DNA from: Bacteroidota bacterium
GTDB taxonomy: Bacteria > Bacteroidota > Bacteroidia > Cytophagales > Cyclobacteriaceae
Assembly (NCBI GenBank): GCA_023417065.1
Contig: JAEZGH010000155.1
Span: 57,891 to 121,890 of the forward strand
DNA: 64,000 bases
Direction: 5' to 3'
Shown here: positions 18,655 to 27,255 of the stretch, in pieces
How positions within the stretch are numbered: position 1 is the stretch's first letter
How the letters are laid out: each line of letters begins with the position of its first letter
Program-made: the position numbers and the translations under genes
The notes under the pieces: generated by a model
What the model saw: only the letters and a program-made list of their open reading frames with translations
Told to the model about the DNA's origin: nothing
Databases searched by the model: none

Positions 18655-20349
18655 ATGGAAGTAGTTGAAAAGAAGAATAAGAATAAGAAATATAAACCCA
18701 TTCTGGAGGGTATTCCGGACTGGCCTGTATATCAGCTCAGTAAGAATCGTAAGGAATTCATTGAAGAAGTCGCACAGCGGGCATTCAAGAGCGTCAAGGA
18801 ATTGCGTCCCACAACGAAAAAGCTAACCGACGAACTTGAAGCCACGGTCTACCGCGAACAACAACGCATGAAGCGGAACCGGTGGCGGGTAGACCCTCCT
18901 GACGAACCTGTTTTCTGGAGCAATATCAAGGAAGAGCTGGTCAATCTTTCGGGGAGGCCGCAGGAAGAAGTTGACCAAAAGGCCGATGACATCCTCTATC
19001 GCATCGTTTCGCGTTATGCGAATGAGATCGCCGGAAACTTCAAACCCAATTCGTATCGCGTTACACGCGAAATCGTAAAGTTCTGGTTTGGCCGGCTGCT
19101 GAACGGCGCGCGTGTCAAAAAGTTCGGCGCCATCTTTCGCCGCGAATACACGCTGCGCGATAAAATCCAGATCGTAGGCAAAGCCAAACAACTGCGCAAC
19201 CTCGCGCGAATCGGTACTGTTATCATGGTACCGACACACTTCAGCAATATGGACTCGGTGCTGATCGGGTGGGTCATCCACTCGCTCGGATTGCCGGCGT
19301 TTATCTATGGTGCCGGACTCAACCTGTTCAACATCAAGATTTTCGCCTACTTTATGAACAGCCTTGGCGCTTACAAAGTAGACCGCAGGAAGAAGAATCT
19401 GCCCTACCTCGAAACGCTGAAGCTGTATTCAACTCTGGCAATTCAAAAAGGAGCTCACAGCCTCTTTTTCCCCGGCGGAACGCGGTCGCGGTCGGGCACT
19501 ATTGAAAAACAGCTGAAACTGGGATTGCTAAGCTCGACCATCGAAGCCCAGCGAAACATCTTCCTGGAGGCCAAAGAAGGTGAGCCTACGCGCAAGATTT
19601 TCATCGTGCCGGTGACCTTGAACTACCACTTCGTGCTTGAAGCCCCTGACCTGATCGACGACTACCTGTCGGTGAAGGGTCAGGACAAGTATCTGCCGGA
19701 GCAGGACAAATACGGAAGCTGGCAGCTTATTCAATTCCTGTTTAAATTTTTCACCAAAGGATCAAATATCTCTGTTTCCATCGGGCCTGGTCTCGATGTA
19801 CTGGGTAACACTGTCGACGACGAGGGCAACAGCCTCGACTCTGCGGGAAGGATCATCGACCCTCGGGACTACTTCGTAAGCGGCGGAAAGATCACCATAG
19901 ACAAGCAGCGCGAAGACGAGTATACGCGGATGCTAAGCCAGCGAATCGTTGGGGAATACCACCGTATCAATCGTGTTTTCGCCAGTCACCTGGTAGCTTT
20001 CGTTGCTTTTGAAATGTGGCAGCGGAAACACCCCAAACTCGACCTCTTTGGATTGCTACGACTTCCTGAAGAAGGCGAGGAATTACCTTATGAGGAATTC
20101 CGCGAAACATGTAAGCGGGTGCGGAAGCAAATTTATCGCCTCAAGAAGGAAGGAAAGGTCAATCATGCGACCCACCTCAAGGGAAAGATCGACCTGGTTA
20201 TTCGGCATGGTTTGGAAAACGTGGGTATATTTCACCTGCGTCGTCCCCTACTGCTGAACAAAGAAGGTAACGTGATCACGAAAGACTTCAATACATTATT
20301 CTATTATCACAACCGGCTTACGGGTTATGACCTTGAGAAGTTTATCTGA
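18655..20349 (+). CDS. PlsB/PlsC-type glycerolipid acyltransferase
   Basis: The product has the acyltransferase motifs HFSNMD (HX4D, near residue 195) and FPGGTRSRSG (near 272, variant of FPEGTR), as in glycerol-3-phosphate or lysophosphatidate acyltransferases. From the ATG at 18655 it is 564 residues. An upstream in-frame start at 18634 exists, but MEVVEKKNKNKK is a more natural beginning. It lacks strong membrane helices, is long for PlsC, and has a helical N-terminal extension of about 140 residues, so it is closer to PlsB in layout. Its end overlaps gpsA by 23 bp. GpsA makes glycerol-3-phosphate, which fits a first-step acyltransferase. The exact acyl acceptor is not settled by sequence. 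Confidence 0.85.
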   Translation: MEVVEKKNKNKKYKPILEGIPDWPVYQLSKNRKEFIEEVAQRAFKSVKELRPTTKKLTDELEATVYREQQRMKRNRWRVDPPDEPVFWSNIKEELVNLSGRPQEEVDQKADDILYRIVSRYANEIAGNFKPNSYRVTREIVKFWFGRLLNGARVKKFGAIFRREYTLRDKIQIVGKAKQLRNLARIGTVIMVPTHFSNMDSVLIGWVIHSLGLPAFIYGAGLNLFNIKIFAYFMNSLGAYKVDRRKKNLPYLETLKLYSTLAIQKGAHSLFFPGGTRSRSGTIEKQLKLGLLSSTIEAQRNIFLEAKEGEPTRKIFIVPVTLNYHFVLEAPDLIDDYLSVKGQDKYLPEQDKYGSWQLIQFLFKFFTKGSNISVSIGPGLDVLGNTVDDEGNSLDSAGRIIDPRDYFVSGGKITIDKQREDEYTRMLSQRIVGEYHRINRVFASHLVAFVAFEMWQRKHPKLDLFGLLRLPEEGEELPYEEFRETCKRVRKQIYRLKKEGKVNHATHLKGKIDLVIRHGLENVGIFHLRRPLLLNKEGNVITKDFNTLFYYHNRLTGYDLEKFI

Positions 20350-21385
20350 TGATAAACCGATTGGCGTAATTGGCGCCGGAAACTTTGGTAGCGTGGTGGC
20401 AAATCTGCTGGCCCGCCACCGCCCTGTTCTGCTGTACGCGCGCGACGAAAAAGTCGTCCAGCGTATTGCTACCACGCGTGAAAATCGCGGCTACGTGATG
20501 CATGAGCGCATTACACCAACCAGTGACCTCGCCCGTCTTGCCGAGTCGTGTGACGTGATTTTTCCGATTGTGCCCTCGCAGCATTTCCGGACGATGATGC
20601 GGCAGCTCTCGCCATATCTACACCCGTATCACATACTGATTCACGGAACCAAGGGATTCGACATTACTCTCAATGAAGGCGAAGTGCTGGAGACAGTCAC
20701 CAAACTCGATCGCAGCCACGTCAAGACGATGAGCGAGGTAATCCGGGAAGAGACGGTCGTAATAAGGGTGGGATGCCTGGCCGGCCCCAACCTCGCGCGC
20801 GAACTGGCCGCCAACCAGCCCGGAGCCACCGTAATCGCGAGTCATTTCAATGAGGTGATCAACATCGGCAAAAAACTGCTGCGCAACGACCAGTTTCAGG
20901 TTTATGGAAACAACGACCTTGTCGGCGTGGAACTCGCAGGAGTATTGAAGAACATCATCGCCATCGCCGCCGGCGCGCTGAGTGGACTTGGCTACGGCGA
21001 GAATGCAAAAGGCCTTCTTATCAGTCGCGGCATGGTCGAAATGGTTTACCTGGGACGCGCCCTCGGAGGCAACACCACTGCGTTTCTCGGTGTAGCCGGG
21101 ATCGGCGATCTGGTAACTACATGTAACAGTTCACTGAGCCGCAACTTTACTGTCGGGATGCGCCTTGCAAAAGGCGAAACCCTTCAGGAAATTCTCTCCA
21201 GCATTGATGAGGTTGCTGAAGGTATCGAAACGGTACGTATAGCAAAAAAATGCGCCGACTACTATAATGTGAAAGCCCCCATTACCAAAATGCTTTATCA
21301 GGTACTGTTCAAAGACCTTACAGTACCCGAGGCGTTGCGGTACCTGATGCGCTACCCCCTAAACGTCGATATTGATTTCCTTTGA
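20327..21385 (+). CDS. gpsA: NAD(P)H-dependent glycerol-3-phosphate dehydrogenase
   Basis: Reduces dihydroxyacetone phosphate to glycerol-3-phosphate for phospholipid synthesis. The 352-residue product has a Rossmann motif GVIGAGNFGS, the HGTKGF segment, and the catalytic Lys in VELAGVLKNIIAIAAG. The C-terminal GVAGIGDLVTTC and SRNFTVGMRLAKG stretches are diagnostic. It starts 23 bp inside the acyltransferase gene, so the two steps of lipid synthesis are coupled. The stop codon directly abuts the stop of the convergent bestrophin gene. Confidence 0.96.
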   Translation: MTLRSLSDDKPIGVIGAGNFGSVVANLLARHRPVLLYARDEKVVQRIATTRENRGYVMHERITPTSDLARLAESCDVIFPIVPSQHFRTMMRQLSPYLHPYHILIHGTKGFDITLNEGEVLETVTKLDRSHVKTMSEVIREETVVIRVGCLAGPNLARELAANQPGATVIASHFNEVINIGKKLLRNDQFQVYGNNDLVGVELAGVLKNIIAIAAGALSGLGYGENAKGLLISRGMVEMVYLGRALGGNTTAFLGVAGIGDLVTTCNSSLSRNFTVGMRLAKGETLQEILSSIDEVAEGIETVRIAKKCADYYNVKAPITKMLYQVLFKDLTVPEALRYLMRYPLNVDIDFL

Positions 21386-22267
21386 TCAGGGAACAAGAAT
21401 CTCGCGAACATTTTCCTTTATCCTTCCCGCAAGTTCATCCGTAGGCAGGTCGTTGATATCCCTTCCGAATGGATCTTCGATTTCTTCCGCAATAAGTTCA
21501 ACGCTGAGCAATACGAATGACACCAGTACAACGGTTGGTATAGTAAAATATCCGAATGTGGAGATAAAACCGAACGGTAGGGTAACTAGATAGATAAAGA
21601 TAAACTTCTTGATATACATCGAATACGAATAGGGAATTGGTGTATTCTTGATACGTTCACAGGCTCCCATGTAATCAATAAGTTCCTTTATTTCTTTGTC
21701 GAGGTTGATGAGTTGATCGCCACTGATTTCATTTCTGCGATAAAGCTCATTGATCTTTTCATAGATCAACGATGCAATCTTATTTGGGCGGTGTTTTACT
21801 TTCCTGACGTCCTCCATCGCAAGCATGTCGTGTTCTTCCAGTTCAGAGAACTGTACTCCTTTCCGGAGGTGTTCCTTCGTGGCAAAAATGAAATTGGGAA
21901 TCATCGCAGCGAAGAACGTCCGCTCATTCATATAATGCTTGGGCAGGTATGCATTGATCTTCAGCGCAAGATTTCGTGTACTGTTGACCATGCCACCCCA
22001 CAGCTTTCTCCCCTCCCACCAACGGTCGTAGGCGCTGTTGGTTCGGAATACAAGAAAAAGACCCAACACGATACCGAGAAGTGAGTGGACTACCGAAGTT
22101 CCCTGAAATCGCGCAGGGCTGGCGTGCAGATACGACAGTAAGCCGACACATATCAAGGTGGTAAACACGCCCATGAAAATGAGTACAGGGGTGAGTGTTC
22201 TGAGTACATGCCGGCTATACGCATGAAAGATAAGTGCAAACCAGGCTTTAGGGTTGTATTTGATCAT
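21386..22267 (-). CDS. Bestrophin-family membrane protein
   Basis: A 293-residue member of the bestrophin/UPF0187 family, which forms pentameric ion channels in the inner membrane. Typical segments are RTNSAYDRWWEGRKLWGGMVN after the second helix and EIEDPFGRDINDLPTDEL near the C terminus. Hydrophobic segments lie near 25-75 and 215-260. The transported ion cannot be told from sequence. It is alone on its strand, with no spacer to gpsA at its 3' end. Confidence 0.9.
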   Translation of the reverse strand: MIKYNPKAWFALIFHAYSRHVLRTLTPVLIFMGVFTTLICVGLLSYLHASPARFQGTSVVHSLLGIVLGLFLVFRTNSAYDRWWEGRKLWGGMVNSTRNLALKINAYLPKHYMNERTFFAAMIPNFIFATKEHLRKGVQFSELEEHDMLAMEDVRKVKHRPNKIASLIYEKINELYRRNEISGDQLINLDKEIKELIDYMGACERIKNTPIPYSYSMYIKKFIFIYLVTLPFGFISTFGYFTIPTVVLVSFVLLSVELIAEEIEDPFGRDINDLPTDELAGRIKENVREILVP

Positions 22268-22397
22268 ACAGGAAAATAAGGCGCTAATAAATTGGTTGAG
22301 AGAAACATTTCCAAAAGGATATATCTGCGGGAAACGGAAAAAAATCCCTGAAAGGCGTGCAACCTTATGCGTGATTTTTACGTGAATGTTACTATAT

Positions 22398-22416
22398 TGA
22401 TATCAAAATGATATCA
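22398..22416. promoter_or_regulatory. Tandem TGATATCA palindromes, probable operator
   Basis: Two copies of the self-complementary octamer TGATATCA lie at 22398-22405 and 22409-22416. Their centres are 11 bp apart, so they face the same side of the helix. The site is 28 bp before the SPFH gene start. Tandem 8-bp boxes are the usual target layout of ribbon-helix-helix repressors such as MetJ, and the third gene of this operon encodes a protein of that type. Confidence 0.6.
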
Positions 22417-22444
22417 GCCGGATCAGCTTCTAAACCCTTCGCAT

Positions 22445-23332
22445 ATGAAAACAACAGCACAAAACATCCCCATTGAAGTCTCAACCAAGGAGAAGGAATA
22501 CTACCCGATTTCCGGCTATGTGATGCTTTTGGTGGTACTGCTTCTGCTTGCGGGAGGAATAGCACTGCCGATTTATACAGGGCAAAAGCTCTACTTTATA
22601 CTTATGGGAATCGGAGTCATCCTTACGCCGGGTTTCTTTTTCGTTAATCCCAACGGATCGATGGTGCTGGTACTGTTTGGCGACTACAAAGGCACGGTTA
22701 AGCGCAATGGCTTCTATTGGGTAAATCCCTTCTTTTCCAAAAAGGGCATTTCACTGCGCGCACGCAACTTCGATAGCGAAAAGATCAAGGTTAACGACAA
22801 AGTGGGCAATCCCATTCAGATTGGCGTCATCCTGGTGTGGCAGGTTCGCGACACATTCAAGGCTGCCTTTGAAGTTGACAACTACGAGAACTTCGTCCGC
22901 ATCCAGAGTGATGCAGCGGTACGCAGGCTTGCAGGGATGTACCCCTACGACAACTTTGACACAGATTCAGAAGTGACTTTGCGTTCAGGACATGACGAAG
23001 TGAATCATGCCCTGGAGGAAAACCTCAAGAATCGCCTGGATATTGCCGGGATTCATGTCATCGAAGCGCGGATCGGATACCTCGCCTATGCCCCCGAGAT
23101 CGCAAGCGCCATGCTGAGAAGACAACAGGCTACGGCTGTGGTTGCTGCAAGATACAAGATTGTAGAAGGCGCCGTCAGCATGGTGCAAATGGCACTCGAT
23201 CAGTTGTCGTCTCACAAAATCGTAGACCTTGATGAAGAACGCAGAGCTGCGATGGTGAGCAATCTGATGGTTGTGCTGTGCTCCGATAAAGATGTGAGCC
23301 CGGTAGTCAACACTGGAACACTGAACCATTAA
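22445..23332 (+). CDS. SPFH-domain (stomatin/prohibitin-like) protein
   Basis: The 295-residue product has two adjacent N-terminal membrane segments (residues 25-75) and then an SPFH domain with NPNGSMVLVLFGDYKGTVKRNGFYWVNPF and a later GNPIQIGVILVWQVRDTFKAAFEV region. The C-terminal part is helical (LRRQQATAVVAARYKIVEGAVSM). Such proteins form membrane-bound oligomers that organise the membrane or proteases. It heads a three-gene operon with a small membrane protein and an Arc-like gene. The same trio order is familiar from other genomes, though the role is not established. Confidence 0.9.
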   Translation: MKTTAQNIPIEVSTKEKEYYPISGYVMLLVVLLLLAGGIALPIYTGQKLYFILMGIGVILTPGFFFVNPNGSMVLVLFGDYKGTVKRNGFYWVNPFFSKKGISLRARNFDSEKIKVNDKVGNPIQIGVILVWQVRDTFKAAFEVDNYENFVRIQSDAAVRRLAGMYPYDNFDTDSEVTLRSGHDEVNHALEENLKNRLDIAGIHVIEARIGYLAYAPEIASAMLRRQQATAVVAARYKIVEGAVSMVQMALDQLSSHKIVDLDEERRAAMVSNLMVVLCSDKDVSPVVNTGTLNH

Positions 23333-23352
23333 TGTAATAACCCTTTCTATTG

Positions 23353-23874
23353 ATGAGTGCACGTGAATACTTTTATGAAGCCCAGCAGTTCAGACAGTGG
23401 TGGTTCTGGTCAATTATCGGAATCACAACGGTGGGGGTACTGCTTTTCAACGTCACGGCATTTTACAATCAGATCATACTCGGTATTCCTTATGGTGACA
23501 AGCCGATGTCGGACACGGGATTGATATTATTCAGCATCCTGAGCCTGGCGCTTACTGTGGGACTTGCCATCGCATTCTACAATGCCAAACTGGAAATCCG
23601 TGTCGAACGTTATGGCATCTCCTATCGGTACTTGCCTTTCATAAGAGAGTGGCGTTTCATCGCGAAGGAGAACATTATGAGCTGGAAAGTCGGAAGTTAT
23701 TTCCCTCCGGGATACGGGATAACGCTGGGTTTTAGATTTACAACGTATAATGTATCCGGCATAGCAGGTCTGGAACTTAAGATCGCCAACCGTCGCAATA
23801 TCCGACTCGGTACGCGCAAGCCGGAAGAATTGAGACGTGCGCTTCAACAAATGACAAATTCAGAGGAACAGTAA
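23353..23874 (+). CDS. Two-helix membrane protein
   Basis: A 173-residue product of unknown function. It has two membrane helices (WWFWSIIGITTVGVLLF and LILFSILSLALTVGLAIAF), then a C-terminal beta-rich part (ERYGISYRYLPF) resembling the PH-like domains that often follow such helix pairs. ATG 23353 is used; a TTG one codon earlier is less likely. It lies 20 bp after the SPFH gene, and its TAA overlaps the ATG of the Arc-like gene. Confidence 0.75.
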   Translation: MSAREYFYEAQQFRQWWFWSIIGITTVGVLLFNVTAFYNQIILGIPYGDKPMSDTGLILFSILSLALTVGLAIAFYNAKLEIRVERYGISYRYLPFIREWRFIAKENIMSWKVGSYFPPGYGITLGFRFTTYNVSGIAGLELKIANRRNIRLGTRKPEELRRALQQMTNSEEQ

Positions 23875-24041
23875 TGCCGCAGAAAAAACCATTTGTACTC
23901 AGACTCGACCCGGAAGTATTGAAGGCGGTTGAAAAATGGGCTGCCGACGAATTCCGCAGCACCAATGGCCAGATCGAATGGATTATTCACAAGGCCTTAA
24001 AAGAATCGTCACGTTTGAAAAGTAAAGGAAAATCCGAGTAA
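23874..24041 (+). CDS. Arc-like ribbon-helix-helix protein, 55 residues
   Basis: A short gene missed by length cut-offs. The product begins MPQKKPFVLRLDPEVLKAVEKWA and continues with a second helix NGQIEWIIHKALKES. This is the ribbon-helix-helix layout of Arc/CopG DNA-binding proteins: a FVLRLD strand, helix A, a turn and helix B. The start codon overlaps the upstream stop (TAATG), so it is translationally coupled to the membrane protein gene. It could repress its own operon through the tandem octamers at 22398-22416. That link is inference. Confidence 0.8.
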   Translation: MPQKKPFVLRLDPEVLKAVEKWAADEFRSTNGQIEWIIHKALKESSRLKSKGKSE

Positions 24042-24065
24042 ATTGTCACCCCAAATACAATCTGC

Positions 24066-24839
24066 ATGAGAATCTTCAGCTTTGCACATGTCCTCCTGAT
24101 ACTGGTCTTTCTTCTTGCTTATCAGTGCGCCCAGGCTCAGGATTACGCCGTTACCGTTCGAGGCGATACACTTTACGGCGATGTCCGCCTGTTTAATTAT
24201 GGTTCTGACAAAAAAGTACAGGTACAGCCAGAAGGAAAGAGGAAGGAAATAATCCCCCTTATCCAAACCAGCATTGTTTTTCTGGACGGCGACGTGTATA
24301 AGCCCCAGAAGGGTCCCGCAGGATATGCCTACATGAAGGTCATTAAAGAGGGCTTTCTATCACTCTACGCATTTCAACCCAATAACCAGGTCACCTATGA
24401 CGGTCGGCTTCTTGCAAAACGCGACGGATCTTCCATCGAAGTTCCAAACCTGAGTTTCAAGAAAGCAATGACGCGTTTCCTCCAGGACTGCCCTTCTGTC
24501 GTAGCGCGGATTGAGTCGGGGGATCTGGGGCGCAAAGATCTGGATGCTATCATAGATCAATACAACAACTGCAACAAGTCCACGGCTGCAGCTCCTGTAG
24601 CGGCGGCCCCTTCGTCTGGTCTGCCAGCAACCCCCAAGCTGGAAGCACTGGAAGCTAAGGTGCGCGAGCAAAATGACCTGCCCGGAAAACAGGATGTGCT
24701 CGATATGATTACCGAAATCAGGAACAAGGTCAAGCGTGGCGAAACCGTCCCCAACTTCCTGATTGAAAGTGTCCGGCGCGCACTGAAGGAAACTGAATTG
24801 AACAGCGACGTTGAAGAGGCGCTGAAAGAAATCCCTTAA
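24066..24839 (+). CDS. Exported protein of unknown function
   Basis: The 257-residue product has a signal peptide cleaved near AQAQDYAV. A beta-rich region follows (VTVRGDTLYGDVRLFNYG), of the type repeated in periplasmic Bacteroidota proteins. There is then an Ala/Pro-rich linker (AAAPVAAAPSSGLP) and a helical C terminus. A Cys-containing helix with FLQDCPSVVARIESG lies before the linker. No function is recognised. It begins 24 bp after the Arc-like gene and may be cotranscribed. It overlaps the convergent menC end by 4 bp. Confidence 0.75.
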   Translation: MRIFSFAHVLLILVFLLAYQCAQAQDYAVTVRGDTLYGDVRLFNYGSDKKVQVQPEGKRKEIIPLIQTSIVFLDGDVYKPQKGPAGYAYMKVIKEGFLSLYAFQPNNQVTYDGRLLAKRDGSSIEVPNLSFKKAMTRFLQDCPSVVARIESGDLGRKDLDAIIDQYNNCNKSTAAAPVAAAPSSGLPATPKLEALEAKVREQNDLPGKQDVLDMITEIRNKVKRGETVPNFLIESVRRALKETELNSDVEEALKEIP

Positions 24840-25903
24840 TCAGATTCGAAGCGATCCGGCCAGGTCTGCACCGGATCCCAGAAGATATTGCCTTTGTCTA
24901 CCCTTAACGGGGATGGGAAGTTATTTTCATAAATCATTCCTGTGCCGAGCCCCTGATGGCGTGTAACGGCATAGTTAGCTGTGAACTGACAGATCGCATT
25001 GAGGCCTATGCTGGATTCGAGGGCAGAGGTTATCCACCATCCAATGTTCCGCTCCTCCGCCAGGGAAATCCATTCTGCTGCGCCCTGAAGCCCACCGTGG
25101 AGCGTAGGTTTAAGAATGATGAAGGGCGGCTTAATACGATCTAGCAATGCTTCTTTAGCGGACTTTCCTTCCACACCTATCAGCTCTTCATCCAGTGCAA
25201 TGGGAATTGGCGAGACCCGACATAATTCCTCCATGGCTTTCTGACCTGGCTTCACGGGTTGCTCAATCGAATCAATATCGAGTTTTGAGAGTCGCAGCAA
25301 TTTCGCCAAAGCATCTTCAGGGCGTAAAGCTCCGTTTGCATCAAGTCGTATGATAAGGTTCTCTCTGAAGTATCTTTTCCGGATATACTCAATGACTTCG
25401 TACTCACGATCAAAGTCAAGACCGCCAACCTTCAGTTTGATACACCGAAAGCCCTGGCTTACCTTGTCGTTAATCTGGCGCATCATAAAATCAACGTCAC
25501 CCATCCAGATCAGTCCGTTGATTGGAAGCTGTTTACCACGAACAAAGTCGTTGTCGAATACAATACGCTTTCCGCCGTTCTGTAAATCAAGGAATGCCGT
25601 TTCGAGAGCAAACAGAATACTGGGAAATCCTGAAGGAACGATGGCCGAGATTTCTTCAAGCGTTCGGATTTCCTTCTCGTTAATGGTGTTAACGACCGAG
25701 GCCACCACCTGTTCAAGCGCTGGTACTGCATCAACACTGAGGCCGGGCAGTGGGCCACATTCACCGACACCAAAGTGATCTGTGTTGTCGTCGTGTGCCA
25801 GTTTGATAAACCAGGATATTTTATCAGCCATCGCGCCACGTGACGTCCGCGCCTTGAAACTGAACTGAAACTTCCGCGAAAAATATGACGCACGCATATG
25901 CAA
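24836..25903 (-). CDS. menC: o-Succinylbenzoate synthase, enolase superfamily
   Basis: The product is a 355-residue member of the MLE/OSBS group. Key residues are visible: the KxK pair in IKLKVG, metal ligands in RLDANG, SIEQP and ALDEEL, and the final Lys in FIILKPTLHGG. MenC dehydrates SHCHC to o-succinylbenzoate in menaquinone synthesis, the main quinone of Bacteroidota. Other men genes are not in this window, so an L-Ala-Glu epimerase or another enolase activity is possible. The ILKP-type catalytic loop and the length favour OSBS. It may start at either Met in MHMRASYF. Confidence 0.8.
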   Translation of the reverse strand: MHMRASYFSRKFQFSFKARTSRGAMADKISWFIKLAHDDNTDHFGVGECGPLPGLSVDAVPALEQVVASVVNTINEKEIRTLEEISAIVPSGFPSILFALETAFLDLQNGGKRIVFDNDFVRGKQLPINGLIWMGDVDFMMRQINDKVSQGFRCIKLKVGGLDFDREYEVIEYIRKRYFRENLIIRLDANGALRPEDALAKLLRLSKLDIDSIEQPVKPGQKAMEELCRVSPIPIALDEELIGVEGKSAKEALLDRIKPPFIILKPTLHGGLQGAAEWISLAEERNIGWWITSALESSIGLNAICQFTANYAVTRHQGLGTGMIYENNFPSPLRVDKGNIFWDPVQTWPDRFESD

Positions 25904-26000
25904 TCAGACTAATCCCATTGTAGTGAACCAGGAGATGGATTCAAATTACGCCGAGTTTCCGAAAAATTGAATGCCATTTAAGAAATATTCAGCTATTGTT

Positions 26001-26008
26001 TAGTTTTG
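26001..26008 (+). promoter_or_regulatory. Putative -7 element for queA
   Basis: TAGTTTTG matches the Bacteroidota -7 consensus TAnnTTTG exactly and lies 11 bp before the queA ATG at 26020. No clear -33 TTG with normal spacing was found. Confidence 0.35.
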
Positions 26009-26019
26009 GCTGCAGCATT

Positions 26020-27207
26020 ATGGACGAAACACTGGACATCCGGGATTACGAATACCCACTTCCTCCGGAACGAATAGCACTATTCCCTCTGGAGGAACGC
26101 GACCAGTCCAAATTGCTGGTCTATCGCAAAGGCGAGGTTCACCACCAGTCGTTCCGCGATCTCGCATCGTGGATACCAGAAAATGCCATTCTTGTCTTCA
26201 ACAACACCCGCGTCATTCAGGCACGGATGCGGTTTCAAAAGGAAAGCGGGGCCGTCATCGAGATATTCCTGCTCAATCCCGTTGAACCATCGCCCCTGCT
26301 CCTTCAGTCCATGCAAGCCACTGGATCATGTACGTGGAAATGCACCATCGGGAATTTAAAACGATGGAAAGACGGGACGCAACTCGTACAACAGGCAGGC
26401 AACGTAACGCTATACGCAACACTGGCTGACCGGCAAAAGGGTGAAGTACGTTTTTCATGGGATGGTGATATCACCTTTGCAGAAGTCATTTCACGCGCCG
26501 GCAATACACCGCTTCCACCCTATTTGAAACGCGAGCCGAATGAAGCAGACCGCGAACGGTATCAGACGATTTATTCGAAAAGTGAGGGTGCCGTTGCAGC
26601 GCCGACGGCAGGTCTGCATTTTACAGATCGTGTATTCTCATCGTTGGATGCAAAAAACATCAGTCGTGACTTCCTTACCCTTCACGTCAGTGCAGGGACC
26701 TTTCAACCAGTGAAAGAGCAAAACGCCTTGCGACACGTGATGCACAGGGAGCAAATCATTGTCACTGCAGACAATATCCGGAATCTGCTGCAACGTAAAG
26801 GCCCCGTGATTCCGGTAGGAACAACGTCGATGCGTACCCTGGAAAGCTTGTATTGGTTTGGCGTTAAACTCAAACAGAACGCTGAAGCAGATTTTGAGAT
26901 CTCACAAGACGACGCCTATATGCTTAAGGGCGATCTCACTAGAAAAGCTGCGCTTTCGCTGGTATTGAAACGCATGGAGCACCTCAGGATGGACACCATC
27001 GCAGGAGATACGGCGATCTTCATCCGGCCAGGATATCAATTCCGGGTCTGTGATGCGCTGATCACCAACTTCCATCAACCCGGGTCCACGCTCATCCTGC
27101 TCGTCGCAGCGTTCATCGGCGAAGACTGGCGAAAAGTTTACGACTCAGCCCTTAACAACGCGTATCGCTTTCTTAGCTACGGCGACAGCTCACTCCTGAT
27201 CCCATAA
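26020..27207 (+). CDS. queA: tRNA preQ1 ribosyltransferase-isomerase
   Basis: Transfers and isomerises the ribosyl group of SAM onto preQ1 in tRNA to give epoxyqueuosine. The product is 395 residues from ATG 26020. It has the family motifs YPLPPERIA near the start, FNNTRVIQARM, APTAGLHFT, HVSAGTFQPV and NFHQPGSTLILLVAAF, all in the expected order. The frame extends 8 codons upstream, but MDETLDIRDYEYPLP is the standard beginning. It stands alone and is followed by a strong terminator. Confidence 0.95.
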   Translation: MDETLDIRDYEYPLPPERIALFPLEERDQSKLLVYRKGEVHHQSFRDLASWIPENAILVFNNTRVIQARMRFQKESGAVIEIFLLNPVEPSPLLLQSMQATGSCTWKCTIGNLKRWKDGTQLVQQAGNVTLYATLADRQKGEVRFSWDGDITFAEVISRAGNTPLPPYLKREPNEADRERYQTIYSKSEGAVAAPTAGLHFTDRVFSSLDAKNISRDFLTLHVSAGTFQPVKEQNALRHVMHREQIIVTADNIRNLLQRKGPVIPVGTTSMRTLESLYWFGVKLKQNAEADFEISQDDAYMLKGDLTRKAALSLVLKRMEHLRMDTIAGDTAIFIRPGYQFRVCDALITNFHQPGSTLILLVAAFIGEDWRKVYDSALNNAYRFLSYGDSSLLIP

Positions 27208-27236
27208 AAAAAAGCTGCTCCAGGGCAGCTTTTTTT
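27206..27236. terminator. Bidirectional terminator between queA and the OmpA gene
   Basis: GCTGC and GCAGC form the stem, flanked by eight A on the left and seven T on the right, so the full structure is a long A/T-capped hairpin. It starts just before the queA stop ends and serves both convergent genes. Confidence 0.85.
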
Positions 27237-27255
27237 ATGATAGTATTGTGTCGAT

